From NCBI GenBank assembly GCA_963680875.1, contig OY804589.1:28870962-28934961 (forward strand): 64,000 nt of DNA, in the 5' to 3' direction. The notes under the pieces are model-generated. The model worked only from the letters and a program-made list of their open reading frames with translations. It had not been told where the DNA came from and did no database searches. The position numbers and the translations under genes were made by a program. Position 1 is the stretch's first letter. Every line of letters begins with the position of its first letter. This document shows, in pieces, positions 1-12,600 of the stretch. Source of the DNA: Bathymodiolus brooksi (lineage: Eukaryota > Mollusca > Bivalvia > Mytilida > Modiolidae).

Positions 1-2453
1 GACTCATGTTTTGTTTGAGAGTTGACCCATGTTTTGTTTGAGAGTTGACTCATGTTTTGTTTGTGAGTTGACCCATGTTTTGTTTGAGAGTTGACTCATG
101 TTTTGTTTGTGAGTTGACCCATGTTTTGTTAGAGAGTTGACCCATGTTTTGTTAGAGAGTTTACCCATGTTTTGTTTGAGAGTTGACTCATGTTTTGTTT
201 GTGAGTTGACTCATGTTTTGTTTGTGAGTTGACCCATGTTTTGTTTGAGAGTTGACTCATGTTTTGTTAGAGAGTTGACTCATGTTTTGTTTGTGAGTTG
301 ACCCATGTTTTGTTAGAGAGTTGACCCATGTTTTGTTAGAAAGTTGACTCATGTTTTGTTTGAGTGTTGACTCATGTTTTGTTTGAGAGTTGACTCATGT
401 TTTGTTTGTGAGTTGACCCATGTTTTGTTTGAGAGTTGACTCATGTTTTGTTAGAGAGTTGACTCATGTTTTGTTTGTGAGTTGACCCATGTTTTGTTAG
501 AGAGTTGACCCATGTTTTGTTAGAGAGTTGACTCATGTTTTGTTTGAGTGTTGACTCATGTTTTGTTTGAGAGTTAACTCATGATTTGTTTGAGAGTTGA
601 CTCATGTTTTGTTTGAGAGTTGACCCATGTTTTGTTTGAGAGTTGACTCACGTTTTTTTGAGAGTTGACCCATGTTTTGCATGAGAGTTGACTCATGTTT
701 TGTTTGTGAGTTGACCCATGTTTTGTTTGAGAGTTGACTCATGTTTTGTTTGTGAGTTGACCCATGTTTTGTTAGAGAGTTGACTCATGTTTTGATAGAG
801 AGTTGACCCATGTTTTGTTTGAGAGTTGACTCATGTTTTGTTTGTGAGTTGACCCATGTTTTGTTAGAGAGTTGACCCATGTTTTGTTAGAGAGTTGACC
901 CATGTTTTGTTTGTGAGTTGACCCATGTTTTGTAAGAGAGTTGACCCATGTTTTGTTAGAGAGTTGATTCATGTTTTGTTTGTGAGTTGACTCATGATTT
1001 GTTTGAGTGTTGACTCATGTTTTGCTTGAGTGTTGACCCATATTTTGTTAGAGAGTAGACCCATGTTTTGCTTGAGAGTTGACTCATGTTTTGTTAGAGA
1101 GTTGACCCATGTTTTGTTAGAGAGTTGACCCATGTTTTGTTTGAGAGTTGACTCATGTTTTGTTAGAGTGTTGACCCATGTTTTGTTAGAGAGTTGACTC
1201 ATGTTTTGTTAGAGAGTTGACTCATGTTTTGTTAGAGAGTTGACTCATGTTTTGTTTGTGAGTTGACCCATGTTTTGTTTGAGAGTAGACCCATGTTTTG
1301 TTAGAGAGTAGACCCATGTTTTGCTTGAGAGTTGACTCATGTTTTGTCTGAGAGTTGACCCATGTTTTGTTAGAGAGTTGACTCATGATTTGTTTGAGTG
1401 TTGAATCATGTTTTGTTTGAGCGTTGACTCATGATTTGTTAGAGAGTAGACCCATGTATTGTTTGAGAGTTGACCCATGTTTTGTTTGAGAGTTGACTCA
1501 TGTTTTGTTAGAGAGTTGACCCATGTTTTGTTAGAGTTAACTCATGATTTGTTTGAGTGTTGACTCATGTTTTGTGTGAGTGTTGACGCATGATTTGTTA
1601 GAGAGTAGACCCATGTTTTGTTTGAGAGTTGACCCATGTTTTGTTAGAGAGTTGACTCATGTTTTGTTTGTGAGTTGACCCATGTTTTGTTTTAGAGTTG
1701 ACTCATGTTTTGTTTGTGAGTTGATCCATGTTTTTTTTTTGAGTTGACCCATGTTTTGTTAGAGAGTTGACTCATGTTTTGTTTGTGAGTTGACCCATGT
1801 TTTGTTTAAGAGTTGACCCATGTTTTGTTAGAGAGTTGACCCATGTTTTGTTTGTGAGTTGATCCATGTTTTGTTAGAGAGTTGACCCATGTTTTGTTAG
1901 AGAGTTGACTCATGTTTTGTTTGTGAGTTGACTCATGTTTTGTTTGAGAGTTGACCCATGTTTTGTTAGAGAGTTGACCCATGTTTTGTTTGTGAGTTGA
2001 CCCATGTTTTGTTAGAGAGCTGACTCATGTTTTGTTTGAGAGTTGACTCATGTTTTGTTTGAGAGTTGACTCATGTTTTGTTTGAGAGTTGACCCATGTT
2101 TTGTTTGAGAGTTGACTCATGTTTTGTTTGTGAGTTGACCCATGTTTTGTTAGAGAGTTGACCCATTTTTTGTTAGAGAGTTGACCCATGTTTTGTTTGA
2201 GAGTTGACTCATGTTTTGTTTGAGAGTTGAATCATATTTTGTTAGAGTGTTGATTCATGTTTTGTTTGAGAGTTAACTCATGTTTTGTTAGGGAGTTGAC
2301 TCATGTTTTGTTTGAGTGTTGACCCATGTTTTGTTTGAGAGTTGACCGATGTTTTGTTTGAGAGTTGACTCATGTTTTGTTTGAGTGTTGACCCATGTTT
2401 TGTTTGAGAGTTGACTCATGTTTTGTTAGAGAGTTGACTCATGTTTTGTTTGT
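1..2453. repeat. Left-edge block, tail of an earlier family-I unit
   Basis: Positions about 680-1,790 match 7,500-8,615 at offset 6,821. About 1,930-2,370 matches at offset 6,682-6,683, because six monomers are missing from the later copy. Positions 1,240-2,260 also match 4,042-5,060 at offset about 2,802. Positions 1-340 match 2,574-2,913 at offset 2,573. A roughly eight-monomer extra stretch lies around 380-560. It is best read as the end of a super-repeat that begins outside the window. Confidence 0.75.
1731..1740 (+). repeat. T10 tract in a GATCCATG monomer
   Basis: Ten T residues directly before GAGTTGACCC replace the usual TTTTGTTTGT spacer. This is the leftmost member of the family-I landmark. 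Confidence 0.9.
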
Positions 2454-3372
2454 GAGTTGACCCATGTTTTGTTAGAGAGTTGACCCATGTTTTGTTAGAG
2501 AGTTGACTCATGTTTTGTTTGAGTGTTGACTCATGTTTTGTTTGAGAGTTAACTCATGATTTGTTTGAGAGTTGACTCATGTTTTGTTTGAGAGTTGACC
2601 CATGTTTTGTTTGAGAGTTGACTCATGTTTTGTTTGTGAGTTGACCCATGTTTTGTTTGAGAGTTGACTCATGTTTTGTTTGTGAGTTGACCCATGTTTT
2701 GTTAGAGAGTTGACCCATGTTTTGTTGGAGAGTTTACCCATGTTTTGTTTGAGAGTTGACTCATGTTTTGTTTGTGAGTTGACTCATGTTTTGTTTGTGA
2801 GTTGACCCATGTTTTGTTTGAGAGTTGACTCATGTTTTGTTAGAGAGTTGACTCATGTTTTGTTTGTGAGTTGACCCATGTTTTGTTAGAGAGTTGACCC
2901 ATGTTTTGTTAGAAAGTTGACTCATGTTTTGTTTGAGTGTTGACTCATGTTTTGTTTGAGAGTTAACTCATGATTTGTTTGAGAGTTGACTCATGTTTTG
3001 TTTGAGAGTTGACCCATGTTTTGTTTGAGAGTTGACTCATGTTTTTTTGAGAGTTGACCCATGTTTTGCTTGAGAGTTGACTCATGTTTTGTTTGTGAGT
3101 TGACACATGTTTTGTTTGAGAGTTGACTCATGTTTTGTTTGTGAGTTGACCCATGTTTTGTTTGAGAGTAGACCCATGTTTTGTTAGAGAGTAGACCCAT
3201 GTTTTGCTTGAGAGTTGACTCATGTTTTGTCTGAGAGTTGACCCATGTTTTGTTAGAGAGTTGACTCATGATTTGTTTGAGTGTTGAATCATGTTTTGTT
3301 TGAGCGTTGACTCATGATTTGTTAGAGAGTAGACCCATGTATTGTTTGAGAGTTGACCCATGTTTTGTTTGA
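2454..3372. repeat. 919-bp tandem duplication, copy 1
   Basis: Matches the next 919 bp almost perfectly. It carries a 22-bp monomer with a T7 run near 3,041, a GACACATG variant near 3,103, and GAGTAGACCC monomers near 3,166-3,197. One private difference is visible: G at 2,727 where copy 2 has A at 3,646. The length is 40 monomers minus 1 bp, explained by the T7 22-mer. Confidence 0.85.
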
Positions 3373-4291
3373 GAGTTGACCCATGTTTTGTTAGAGAGTT
3401 GACCCATGTTTTGTTAGAGAGTTGACTCATGTTTTGTTTGAGTGTTGACTCATGTTTTGTTTGAGAGTTAACTCATGATTTGTTTGAGAGTTGACTCATG
3501 TTTTGTTTGAGAGTTGACCCATGTTTTGTTTGAGAGTTGACTCATGTTTTGTTTGTGAGTTGACCCATGTTTTGTTTGAGAGTTGACTCATGTTTTGTTT
3601 GTGAGTTGACCCATGTTTTGTTAGAGAGTTGACCCATGTTTTGTTAGAGAGTTTACCCATGTTTTGTTTGAGAGTTGACTCATGTTTTGTTTGTGAGTTG
3701 ACTCATGTTTTGTTTGTGAGTTGACCCATGTTTTGTTTGAGAGTTGACTCATGTTTTGTTAGAGAGTTGACTCATGTTTTGTTTGTGAGTTGACCCATGT
3801 TTTGTTAGAGAGTTGACCCATGTTTTGTTAGAAAGTTGACTCATGTTTTGTTTGAGTGTTGACTCATGTTTTGTTTGAGAGTTAACTCATGATTTGTTTG
3901 AGAGTTGACTCATGTTTTGTTTGAGAGTTGACCCATGTTTTGTTTGAGAGTTGACTCATGTTTTTTTGAGAGTTGACCCATGTTTTGCTTGAGAGTTGAC
4001 TCATGTTTTGTTTGTGAGTTGACACATGTTTTGTTTGAGAGTTGACTCATGTTTTGTTTGTGAGTTGACCCATGTTTTGTTTGAGAGTAGACCCATGTTT
4101 TGTTAGAGAGTAGACCCATGTTTTGCTTGAGAGTTGACTCATGTTTTGTCTGAGAGTTGACCCATGTTTTGTTAGAGAGTTGACTCATGATTTGTTTGAG
4201 TGTTGAATCATGTTTTGTTTGAGCGTTGACTCATGATTTGTTAGAGAGTAGACCCATGTATTGTTTGAGAGTTGACCCATGTTTTGTTTGA
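3373..4291. repeat. 919-bp tandem duplication, copy 2
   Basis: Second copy of the preceding unit, with the same order of T7 22-mer, GACACATG and TAGACCC variants. It spans the start of super-repeat A1, so the 919-bp duplication and the 8.1-kb duplication overlap in history. The same unit reappears at about 12,037-12,418 in A2. Confidence 0.85.
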
Positions 4292-4532
4292 GAGTTGACT
4301 CATGTTTTGTTAGAGAGTTGACCCATGTTTTGTTAGAGTTAACTCATGATTTGTTTGAGTGTTGACTCATGTTTTGTGTGAGTGTTGACTCATGATTTGT
4401 TAGAGAGTAGACCCATGTTTTGTTTGAGAGTTGACCCATGTTTTGTTAGAGAGTTGACCCATGTTTTGTTTGTGAGTTGACCCATGTTTTGTTTTAGAGT
4501 TGACTCATGTTTTGTTTGTGAGTTGATCCATG

Positions 4533-4541
4533 TTTTTTTTT
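4533..4541 (+). repeat. T9 tract, A1 first 1,517-bp unit
   Basis: Nine T after GATCCATG. It is one base shorter than the tract at 1,731, with which it otherwise shares flanks at offset 2,802. Confidence 0.9.
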
Positions 4542-5094
4542 GAGTTGACCCATGTTTTGTTAGAGAGTTGACTCATGTTTTGTTTGTGAGTTGACCCATG
4601 TTTTGTTTAAGAGTTGACCCATGTTTTGTTAGAGAGTTGACCCATGTTTTGTTTGTGAGTTGATCCATGTTTTGTTAGAGAGTTGACCCATGTTTTGTTA
4701 GAGAGTTGACTCATGTTTTGTTTGTGAGTTGACTCATGTTTTGTTTGAGAGTTGACCCATGTTTTGTTAGAGAGTTGACCCATGTTTTGTTTGTGAGTTG
4801 ACCCATGTTTTGTTAGAGAGCTGACTCATGTTTTGTTTGAGAGTTGACTCATGTTTTGTTTGAGAGTTGACTCATGTTTTGTTTGAGAGTTGACCCATGT
4901 TTTGTTTGAGAGTTGACTCATGTTTTGTTTGTGAGTTGACCCATGTTTTGTTAGAGAGTTGACCCATGTTTTGTTAGAGAGTTGACCCATGTTTTGTTTG
5001 AGAGTTGACTCATGTTTTGTTTGAGAGTTGAATCATATTTTGTTAGAGTGTTGATTCATGTTTTGTTTGAGAGTTGACTCATGTTTTGTTTGAG

Positions 5095-5531
5095 AGTTGA
5101 ATCATATTTTGTTAGAGTGTTGATTCATGTTTTGTTTGAGAGTTAACTCATGTTTTGTTAGGGAGTTGACTCATGTTTTGTTTGAGTGTTGACCCATGTT
5201 TTGTTTGAGAGTTGACCGATGTTTTGTTTGAGAGTTGACTCATGTTTTGTTAGAGAGTTGACCCATGTTTTGTTAGAGAGTTGACCCATATTTTGTTTGA
5301 GAGTTGACTCATGTTTTGTTTGTGAGTTGACCCATGTTTTGTTTGAGAGTTGACTCATGTTTTGTTAGAGAGTTGACTCATGTTTTGTTTGTGAGTTGAC
5401 CCATGTTTTGTTAGAGAGTTGACCCATGTTTTGTTAGAGAGTTGACTCATGTTTTGTTTGAGTGTTGACTCATGTTTTGTTTGAGAGTTAACTCAAGATT
5501 TGTTTGAGAGTTGACTCATGTTTTGTTTGAG
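5095..5531. repeat. 437-bp (19-monomer) duplication, copy 1
   Basis: GAATCATATTTTG, GTTAGGGAG and GACCGATG markers recur in the same order 437 bp later. This copy has TTTGAGAG after the CATATTTTG marker near 5,296, where copy 2 has TTTTAGAG. Confidence 0.8.
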
Positions 5532-5968
5532 AGTTGAATCATATTTTGTTAGAGTGTTGATTCATGTTTTGTTTGAGAGTTAACTCATGTTTTGTTAGGG
5601 AGTTGACTCATGTTTTGTTTGAGTGTTGACCCATGTTTTGTTTGAGAGTTGACCGATGTTTTGTTTGAGAGTTGACTCATGTTTTGTTAGAGAGTTGACC
5701 CATGTTTTGTTAGAGAGTTGACCCATATTTTGTTTTAGAGTTGACTCATGTTTTGTTTGTGAGTTGACCCATGTTTTGTTTGAGAGTTGACTCATGTTTT
5801 GTTAGAGAGTTGACTCATGTTTTGTTTGTGAGTTGACCCATGTTTTGTTAGAGAGTTGACCCATGTTTTGTTAGAGAGTTGACTCATGTTTTGTTTGAGT
5901 GTTGACTCATGTTTTGTTTGAGAGTTAACTCATGATTTGTTTGAGAGTTGACTCATGTTTTGTTTGAG
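5532..5968. repeat. 437-bp (19-monomer) duplication, copy 2
   Basis: Same marker order as the preceding 437 bp, with a private TTTTAGAG spacer near 5,733. The AACTCAAGATTTG variant at about 5,492, just before this copy, separates the two. Confidence 0.8.
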
Positions 5969-5990
5969 AGTTGACCCATGTTTTGTTTGA

Positions 5991-7047
5991 GAGTTGACCC
6001 ATGTTTTGTTTTAGAGTTGACTCATGTTTTGTTTGTGAGTTGATCCATGTTTTTTTTTGAGTTGACCCATGTTTTGTTAGAGAGTTGACTCATGTTTTGT
6101 TTGTGAGTTGACCCATGTTTTGTTTAAGAGTTGACCCATGTTTTGTTAGAGAGTTGACCCATGTTTTGTTTGTGAGTTGATCCATGTTTTGTTAGAGAGT
6201 TGACCCATGTTTTGTTAGAGAGTTGACTCATGTTTTGTTTGTGAGTTGACTCATGTTTTGTTTGAGAGTTGACCCATGTTTTGTTAGAGAGTTGACCCAT
6301 GTTTTGTTTGTGAGTTGACCCATGTTTTGTTAGAGAGCTGACTCATGTTTTGTTTGAGAGTTGACTCATGTTTTGTTTGAGAGTTGACTCATGTTTTGTT
6401 TGAGAGTTGACCCATGTTTTGTTTGAGAGTTGACTCATGTTTTGTTTGTGAGTTGACCCATGTTTTGTTAGAGAGTTGACCCATGTTTTGTTAGAGAGTT
6501 GACCCATGTTTTGTTTGAGAGTTGACTCATGTTTTGTTTGAGAGTTGAATCATATTTTGTTAGAGTGTTGATTCATGTTTTGTTTGAGAGTTGACTCATG
6601 TTTTGTTTGAGAGTTGAATCATATTTTGTTAGAGTGTTGATTCATGTTTTGTTTGAGAGTTAACTCATGTTTTGTTAGGGAGTTGACTCATGTTTTGTTT
6701 GAGTGTTGACCCATGTTTTGTTTGAGAGTTGACCGATGTTTTGTTTGAGAGTTGACTCATGTTTTGTTAGAGAGTTGACCCATGTTTTGTTAGAGAGTTG
6801 ACCCATATTTTGTTTGAGAGTTGACTCATGTTTTGTTTGTGAGTTGACCCATGTTTTGTTTTAGAGTTGACTCATGTTTTGTTAGAGAGTTGACTCATGT
6901 TTTGTTTGTGAGTTGACCCATGTTTTGTTAGAGAGTTGACCCATGTTTTGTTAGAGAGTTGACTCATTTTTTGTGTGAGTGTTGACTCATGTTTTGTTTG
7001 AGAGTTAACTCATGATTTGTTTGAGAGTTGACTCATGTTTTGTTTGA
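5991..7047. repeat. 1,517-bp nested duplication, copy 2, partial (A1)
   Basis: Follows copy 1 at offset 1,517 for about 1.06 kb, then diverges where copy 1 enters its extra 437-bp element. It ends near the private GACTCATTTTTTGTGTG monomer at 6,961. Confidence 0.75.
6050..6058 (+). repeat. T9 tract, A1 second 1,517-bp unit
   Basis: Nine T, 1,517 bp after the previous T9 and with the same flanks. Confidence 0.9.
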
Positions 7048-8551
7048 GAGTTGACCCATGTTTTGTTTGAGAGTTGACTCATGTTTTTTTGAGAGTTGAC
7101 CCATGTTTTGATTGAGAGTTGACTCATGTTTTGTTTGTGAGTTGACCCATGTTTTGTTTGAGAGTTGACTCATGTTTTGTTTGTGAGTTGACCCATGTTT
7201 TGTTAGAGAGTTGACCCATGTTTTGTTAGAGAGTTTACCCATGTTTTGTTTGAGAGTTGACTCATGTTTTGTTTGTGAGTTGACTCATGTTTTGTTTGTG
7301 AGTTGACCCATGTTTTGTTTGAGAGTTGACTCATGTTTTGTTAGAGAGTTGACTCATGTTTTGTTTGTGAGTTGACCCATGTTTTGTTAGAGAGTTGACC
7401 CATGTTTTGTTAGAAAGTTGACTCATGTTTTGTTTGAGTGTTGACTCATGTTTTGTTTGAGAGTTAACTCATGATTTGTTTGAGAGTTGACTCATGTTTT
7501 GTTTGAGAGTTGACCCATGTTTTGTTTGAGAGTTGACTCATGTTTTTTTGAGAGTTGACCCATGTTTTGCTTGAGAGTTGACTCATGTTTTGTTTGTGAG
7601 TTGACACATGTTTTGTTTGAGAGTTGACTCATGTTTTGTTTGTGAGTTGACCCATGTTTTGTTTGTGAGTTGACCCATGTTTTGTTAGAGAGTTGACCCA
7701 TGTTTTGTTAGAGAGTTGACCCATGTTTTGTTTGTGAGTTGACCCATGTTTTGTAAGAGAGTTGACCCATGTTTTGTTAGAGAGTTGATTCATGTTTTGT
7801 TTGTGAGTTGACTCATGATTTGTTTGAGTGTTGACTCATGTTTTGCTTGAGTGTTGACCCATATTTTGTTAGAGAGTAGACCCATGTTTTGCTTGAGAGT
7901 TGACTCATGTTTTGTTAGAGAGTTGACCCATGTTTTGTTAGAGAGTTGACCCATGTTTTGTTTGAGAGTTGACTCATGTTTTGTTAGAGAGTTGACCCAT
8001 GTTTTGTTAGAGAGTTGACTCATGTTTTGTTAGAGAGTTGACTCATGTTTTGTTAGAGAGTTGACTCATGTTTTGTTTGTGAGTTGACCCATGTTTTGTT
8101 TGAGAGTAGACCCATGTTTTGTTAGAGAGTAGACCCATGTTTTGCTTGAGAGTTGACTCATGTTTTGTCTGAGAGTTGACCCATGTTTTGTTAGAGAGTT
8201 GACTCATGATTTGTTTGAGTGTTGAATCATGTTTTGTTTGAGCGTTGACTCATGATTTGTTAGAGAGTAGACCCATGTATTGTTTGAGAGTTGACCCATG
8301 TTTTGTTTGAGAGTTGACTCATGTTTTGTTAGAGAGTTGACCCATGTTTTGTTAGAGTTAACTCATGATTTGTTTGAGTGTTGACTCATGTTTTGTGTGA
8401 GTGTTGGCTCATGATTTGTTAGAGAGTAGACCCATGTTTTGTTTGAGAGTTGACCCATGTTTTGTTAGAGAGTTGACTCATGTTTTGTTTGTGAGTTGAC
8501 CCATGTTTTGTTTTAGAGTTGACTCATGTTTTGTTTGTGAGTTGATCCATG

Positions 8552-8561
8552 TTTTTTTTTT
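8552..8561 (+). repeat. T10 tract, A1 right half
   Basis: Ten T, in the same context as 1,731 at offset 6,821. It lies just upstream of the six-monomer deletion specific to A1. Confidence 0.9.
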
Positions 8562-9009
8562 GAGTTGACCCATGTTTTGTTAGAGAGTTGACTCATGTTT
8601 TGTTTGTGAGTTGACTCATGTTTTGTTTGAGAGTTGACCCATGTTTTGTTAGAGAGTTGACCCATGTTTTGTTTGTGAGTTGACCCATGTTTTGTTAGAG
8701 AGCTGACTCATGTTTTGTTTGAGAGTTGACTCATGTTTTGTTTGAGAGTTGACTCATGTTTTGTTTGAGAGTTGACCCATGTTTTGTTTGAGAGTTGACT
8801 CATGTTTTGTTTGTGAGTTGACCCATGTTTTGTTAGAGAGTTGACCCATGTTTTGTTAGAGAGTTGACCCATGTTTTGTTTGAGAGTTGACTCATGTTTT
8901 GTTTGAGAGTTGAATCATATTTTGTTAGAGTGTTGATTCATGTTTTGTTTGAGAGTTAACTCATGTTTTGTTAGGGAGTTGACTCATGTTTTGTTTGAGT
9001 GTTGACCCA

Positions 9010-9927
9010 TGTTTTGTTTGAGAGTTGACCGATGTTTTGTTTGAGAGTTGACTCATGTTTTGTTAGAGAGTTGACCCATGTTTTGTTAGAGAGTTGACCC
9101 ATATTTTGTTTGAGAGTTGACTCATGTTTTGTTTGTGAGTTGACCCATGTTTTGTTTGAGAGTTGACTCATGTTTTGTTAGAGAGTTGACTCATGTTTTG
9201 TTTGTGAGTTGACCCATGTTTTGTTAGAGAGTTGACCCATGTTTTGTTAGAGAGTTGACTCATGTTTTGTTTGAGTGTTGACTCATGTTTTGTTTGAGAG
9301 TTAACTCATGATTTGTTTGAGAGTTGACTCATGTTTTGTTTGAGAGTTGACCCATGTTTTGTTTGAGAGTTGATTCATGTTTTTTTGAGAGTTGACCCAT
9401 GTTTTGATTGAGAGTTGACTCATGTTTTGTTTGTGAGTTGACCCATGTTTTGTTTGAGAGTTGACTCATGTTTTGTTTGTGAGTTGACCCATGTTTTGTT
9501 AGAGAGTTGACCCATGTTTTGTTAGAGAGTTTACCCATGTTTTGTTTGAGAGTTGACTCATGTTTTGTCTGTGAGTTGACTCATGTTTTGTTTGTGAGTT
9601 GACCCATGTTTTGTTTGAGAGTTGACTCATGTTTTGTTAGAGAGTTGACTCATGTTTTGTTTGTGAGTTGACCCATGTTTTGTTAGAGAGTTGACCCATG
9701 TTTTGTTAGAAAGTTGACTCATGTTTTGTTTGAGTGTTGACTCATGTTTTGTTTGAGAGTTAACTCATGATTTGTTTGAGAGTTGACTCATGTTTTGTTT
9801 GAGAGTTGACCCATGTTTTGTTTGAGAGTTGACTCATGTTTTTTTGAGAGTTGACCCATGTTTTGCTTGAGAGTTGACTCATGTTTTGTTTGTGAGTTGA
9901 CGCATGTTTTGTTTGAGAGTTGACTCA
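9010..9927. repeat. 918-bp tandem duplication, copy 1 (A1 only)
   Basis: The GACCGATG marker at about 9,028 recurs at 9,946, and the T7 22-mers recur 918 bp apart. The length is 40 monomers minus 2 bp, from two 22-mers. A2 has a single copy, so either A1 gained it or A2 lost it. Confidence 0.8.
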
Positions 9928-10845
9928 TGTTTTGTTTGAGAGTTGACCGATGTTTTGTTTGAGAGTTGACTCATGTTTTGTTAGAGAGTTGACCCATGTT
10001 TTGTTAGAGAGTTGACCCATATTTTGTTTGAGAGTTGACTCATGTTTTGTTTGTGAGTTGACCCATGTTTTGTTTGAGAGTTGACTCATGTTTTGTTAGA
10101 GAGTTGACTCATGTTTTGTTTGTGAGTTGACCCATGTTTTGTTAGAGAGTTGACCCATGTTTTGTTAGAGAGTTGACTCATGTTTTGTTTGAGTGTTGAC
10201 TCATGTTTTGTTTGAGAGTTAACTCATGATTTGTTTGAGAGTTGACTCATGTTTTGTTTGAGAGTTGACCCATGTTTTGTTTGAGAGTTGATTCATGTTT
10301 TTTTGAGAGTTGACCCATGTTTTGATTGAGAGTTGACTCATGTTTTGTTTGTGAGTTGACCCATGTTTTGTTTGAGAGTTGACTCATGTTTTGTTTGTGA
10401 GTTGACCCATGTTTTGTTAGAGAGTTGACCCATGTTTTGTTAGAGAGTTTACCCATGTTTTGTTTGAGAGTTGACTCATGTTTTGTCTGTGAGTTGACTC
10501 ATGTTTTGTTTGTGAGTTGACCCATGTTTTGTTTGAGAGTTGACTCATGTTTTGTTAGAGAGTTGACTCATGTTTTGTTTGTGAGTTGACCCATGTTTTG
10601 TTAGAGAGTTGACCCATGTTTTGTTAGAAAGTTGACTCATGTTTTGTTTGAGTGTTGACTCATGTTTTGTTTGAGAGTTAACTCATGATTTGTTTGAGAG
10701 TTGACTCATGTTTTGTTTGAGAGTTGACCCATGTTTTGTTTGAGAGTTGACTCATGTTTTTTTGAGAGTTGACCCATGTTTTGCTTGAGAGTTGACTCAT
10801 GTTTTGTTTGTGAGTTGACGCATGTTTTGTTTGAGAGTTGACTCA
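9928..10845. repeat. 918-bp tandem duplication, copy 2 (A1 only)
   Basis: Repeats the preceding 918 bp, with GTTTGATTGAGAG and GTCTGTGAG variants in the same places. From here on A1 aligns to A2 at offset 8,427. Confidence 0.8.
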
Positions 10846-12600
10846 TGTTTTGTTTGTGAGTTGACCCATGTTTTGTTAGAGTTGACTCATGTTTTGTTAG
10901 AGAGTTGACCCATGTTTTGTTTGAGAGTTGACTCGTGTTTTGTTTGTGAGTTGACCCATGTTTTGTTAGAGAGTTGACCCATGTTTTGTTAGAGAGTTGA
11001 CCCATGTTTTGTTTGTGAGTTGACCCATGTTTTGTAAGAGAGTTGACCCATGTTTTGTTAGAGAGTTGACCCATGTTTTGTTTGTGAGTTGACTCATGAT
11101 TTGTTTGAGTGTTGACTCATGTTTTGTTTGAGTGTTGACCCATGTTTTGTTAGAGAGTTGACCCATGTTTTGTTTGAGAGTTGACTCATGTTTTATTAGA
11201 GAGTTGACCCATGTTTTGTTAGAGAGTTGACTCATGTTTTGTTAGAGAGTTGACCCATGTTTTGTTAGAGAGTTGACTCATGTTTTGTTTGTGAGTTGAC
11301 CCATGTTTTGTTTGAGAGTAGACCCATGTTTTGTTAGAGAGTAGACCCATGTTTTGCTTGAGAGTTGACTCATGTTTTGTCTGAGAGTTGACCCATGTTT
11401 TGTTAGAGAGTTGACTCATGATTTGTTTGAGTGTTGACTCATGTTTTGTTTGAGCGTTGAATCATGTTTTGTTTGTGAGTTGACCCATGTTTTGTTTGAG
11501 AGTTGACTCATGTTTTGTTAGAGAGTTGACCCATGTTTTGTTTGAGAGTTGACTCATGTTTTGTTTGAGAGTTGACTCATGTTTTGTTTGTGAGTTGACC
11601 CATGTTTTGTTAGAGAGTTGACCCATGTTTTGTTAGAGAGTTGACCCATGTTTTGTTTGAGAGTTGACCCATGATTTGTTTGTGAGTTGACCCATGTTTT
11701 GTTAGAGAGTTGACCCATGTTTTGTTAGAGAGTTGACCCATGTTTTGCTTGTGAGTTGACCCATGTTTTGTTAGAGAATTGACTCATGTTTTGTTAGAGA
11801 GTTGACCCATGTTTTGTTTGAGAGTTGACTCATGTTTTGTTTGTGAGTTGACCCATGTTTTGTTTGTGAGTTGACCCATGTTTTGTTTGAAAGTTGACCC
11901 ATGTTTTGTTAGAGAGTTGACCCATGTTTTGTTAGAGACTTGACCCATGTTTTGTTAGAAAGTTGACTCATGTTTTGTTTGAGTGTTGACTCATGTTTTG
12001 TTTGAGAGTTAACTCATGATTTGTTTGAGAGTTGACTCATGTTTTGTTTGAGAGTTGACCCATGTTTTGTTTGAGAGTTGACTCATGTTTTTTTGAGAGT
12101 TGACCCATGTTTTGCTTGAGAGTTGACTCATGTTTTGTTTGTGAGTTGACACATGTTTTGTTTGAGAGTTGACTCATGTTTTGTTTGTGAGTTGACCCAT
12201 GTTTTGTTTGAGAGTAGACCCATGTTTTGTTAGAGAGTAGACCCATGTTTTGCTTGAGAGTTGACTCATGTTTTGTCTGAGAGTTGACCCATGTTTTGTT
12301 AGAGAGTTGACTCATGATTTGTTTGAGTGTTGAATCATGTTTTGTTTGAGCGTTGACTCATGATTTGTTAGAGAGTAGACCCATGTATTGTTTGAGAGTT
12401 GACCCATGTTTTGTTTGAGAGTTGACTCATGTTTTGTTAGAGAGTTGACCCATGTTTTGTTAGAGTTAACTCATGATTTGTTTGAGTGTTGACTCATGTT
12501 TTGTGTGAGTGTTGACTCATAATTTGTTAGAGAGTAGACCCATGTTTTGTTTGAGAGTTGACCCATGTTTTGTTAGAGAGTTGACTCATGTTTTGTTTGT

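Larger units (their letters stand above)
4474..5990. repeat. 1,517-bp nested duplication, copy 1 (A1)
   Basis: The T9 tract at 4,533-4,541 recurs at 6,050-6,058, and the GTTAGGGAG monomer at 5,157 recurs at 6,674, both 1,517 bp on. The unit also contains the 437-bp pair. Its length is 66 monomers minus 1 bp. Confidence 0.8.
3831..11957. repeat. Super-repeat A1 (8,127 bp)
   Basis: Starts at a GTTAGAAAGTTGAC monomer that recurs exactly 8,127 bp later at 11,958. Order inside: 919-bp element, T9 tract (4,533), 437-bp pair, second T9 tract (6,050), a stretch shared with A2 at offset 9,207 and containing T10 (8,552), then a 918-bp tandem pair, then a tail with GACTTGACCC. Offsets to A2 change stepwise: 8,127, then 9,207, 9,345 and 8,427. 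The steps correspond to the 689-bp and 391-bp gains in A2, a six-monomer loss in A1 near 8,615, and the 918-bp duplication present only in A1. Confidence 0.85.

Noticed and set aside
1731..1740. Poly-T tract as a retroposon tail or Pol III terminator
   Set aside because: It lies inside a satellite monomer with satellite on both sides, with no element body or target duplication. It is explained by G-to-T change and slippage in TTTTGTTT.
11192..11197. AATAAA polyadenylation signal on the minus strand (also 19,619-19,624 and 22,449-22,454)
   Set aside because: It arises from a single G-to-A change in the TTTTGTT part of three monomers, with no transcript unit or downstream element. The second site is a block copy of the first.
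10706..11235. Overlapping 122- and 89-codon minus-strand frames, repeated at 19,133-19,662
   Set aside because: Two overlapping frames encode the same peptide repeat, which is expected from a 23-bp period and not from a gene. Conservation at 19.1 kb is due to the A1/A2 block duplication.
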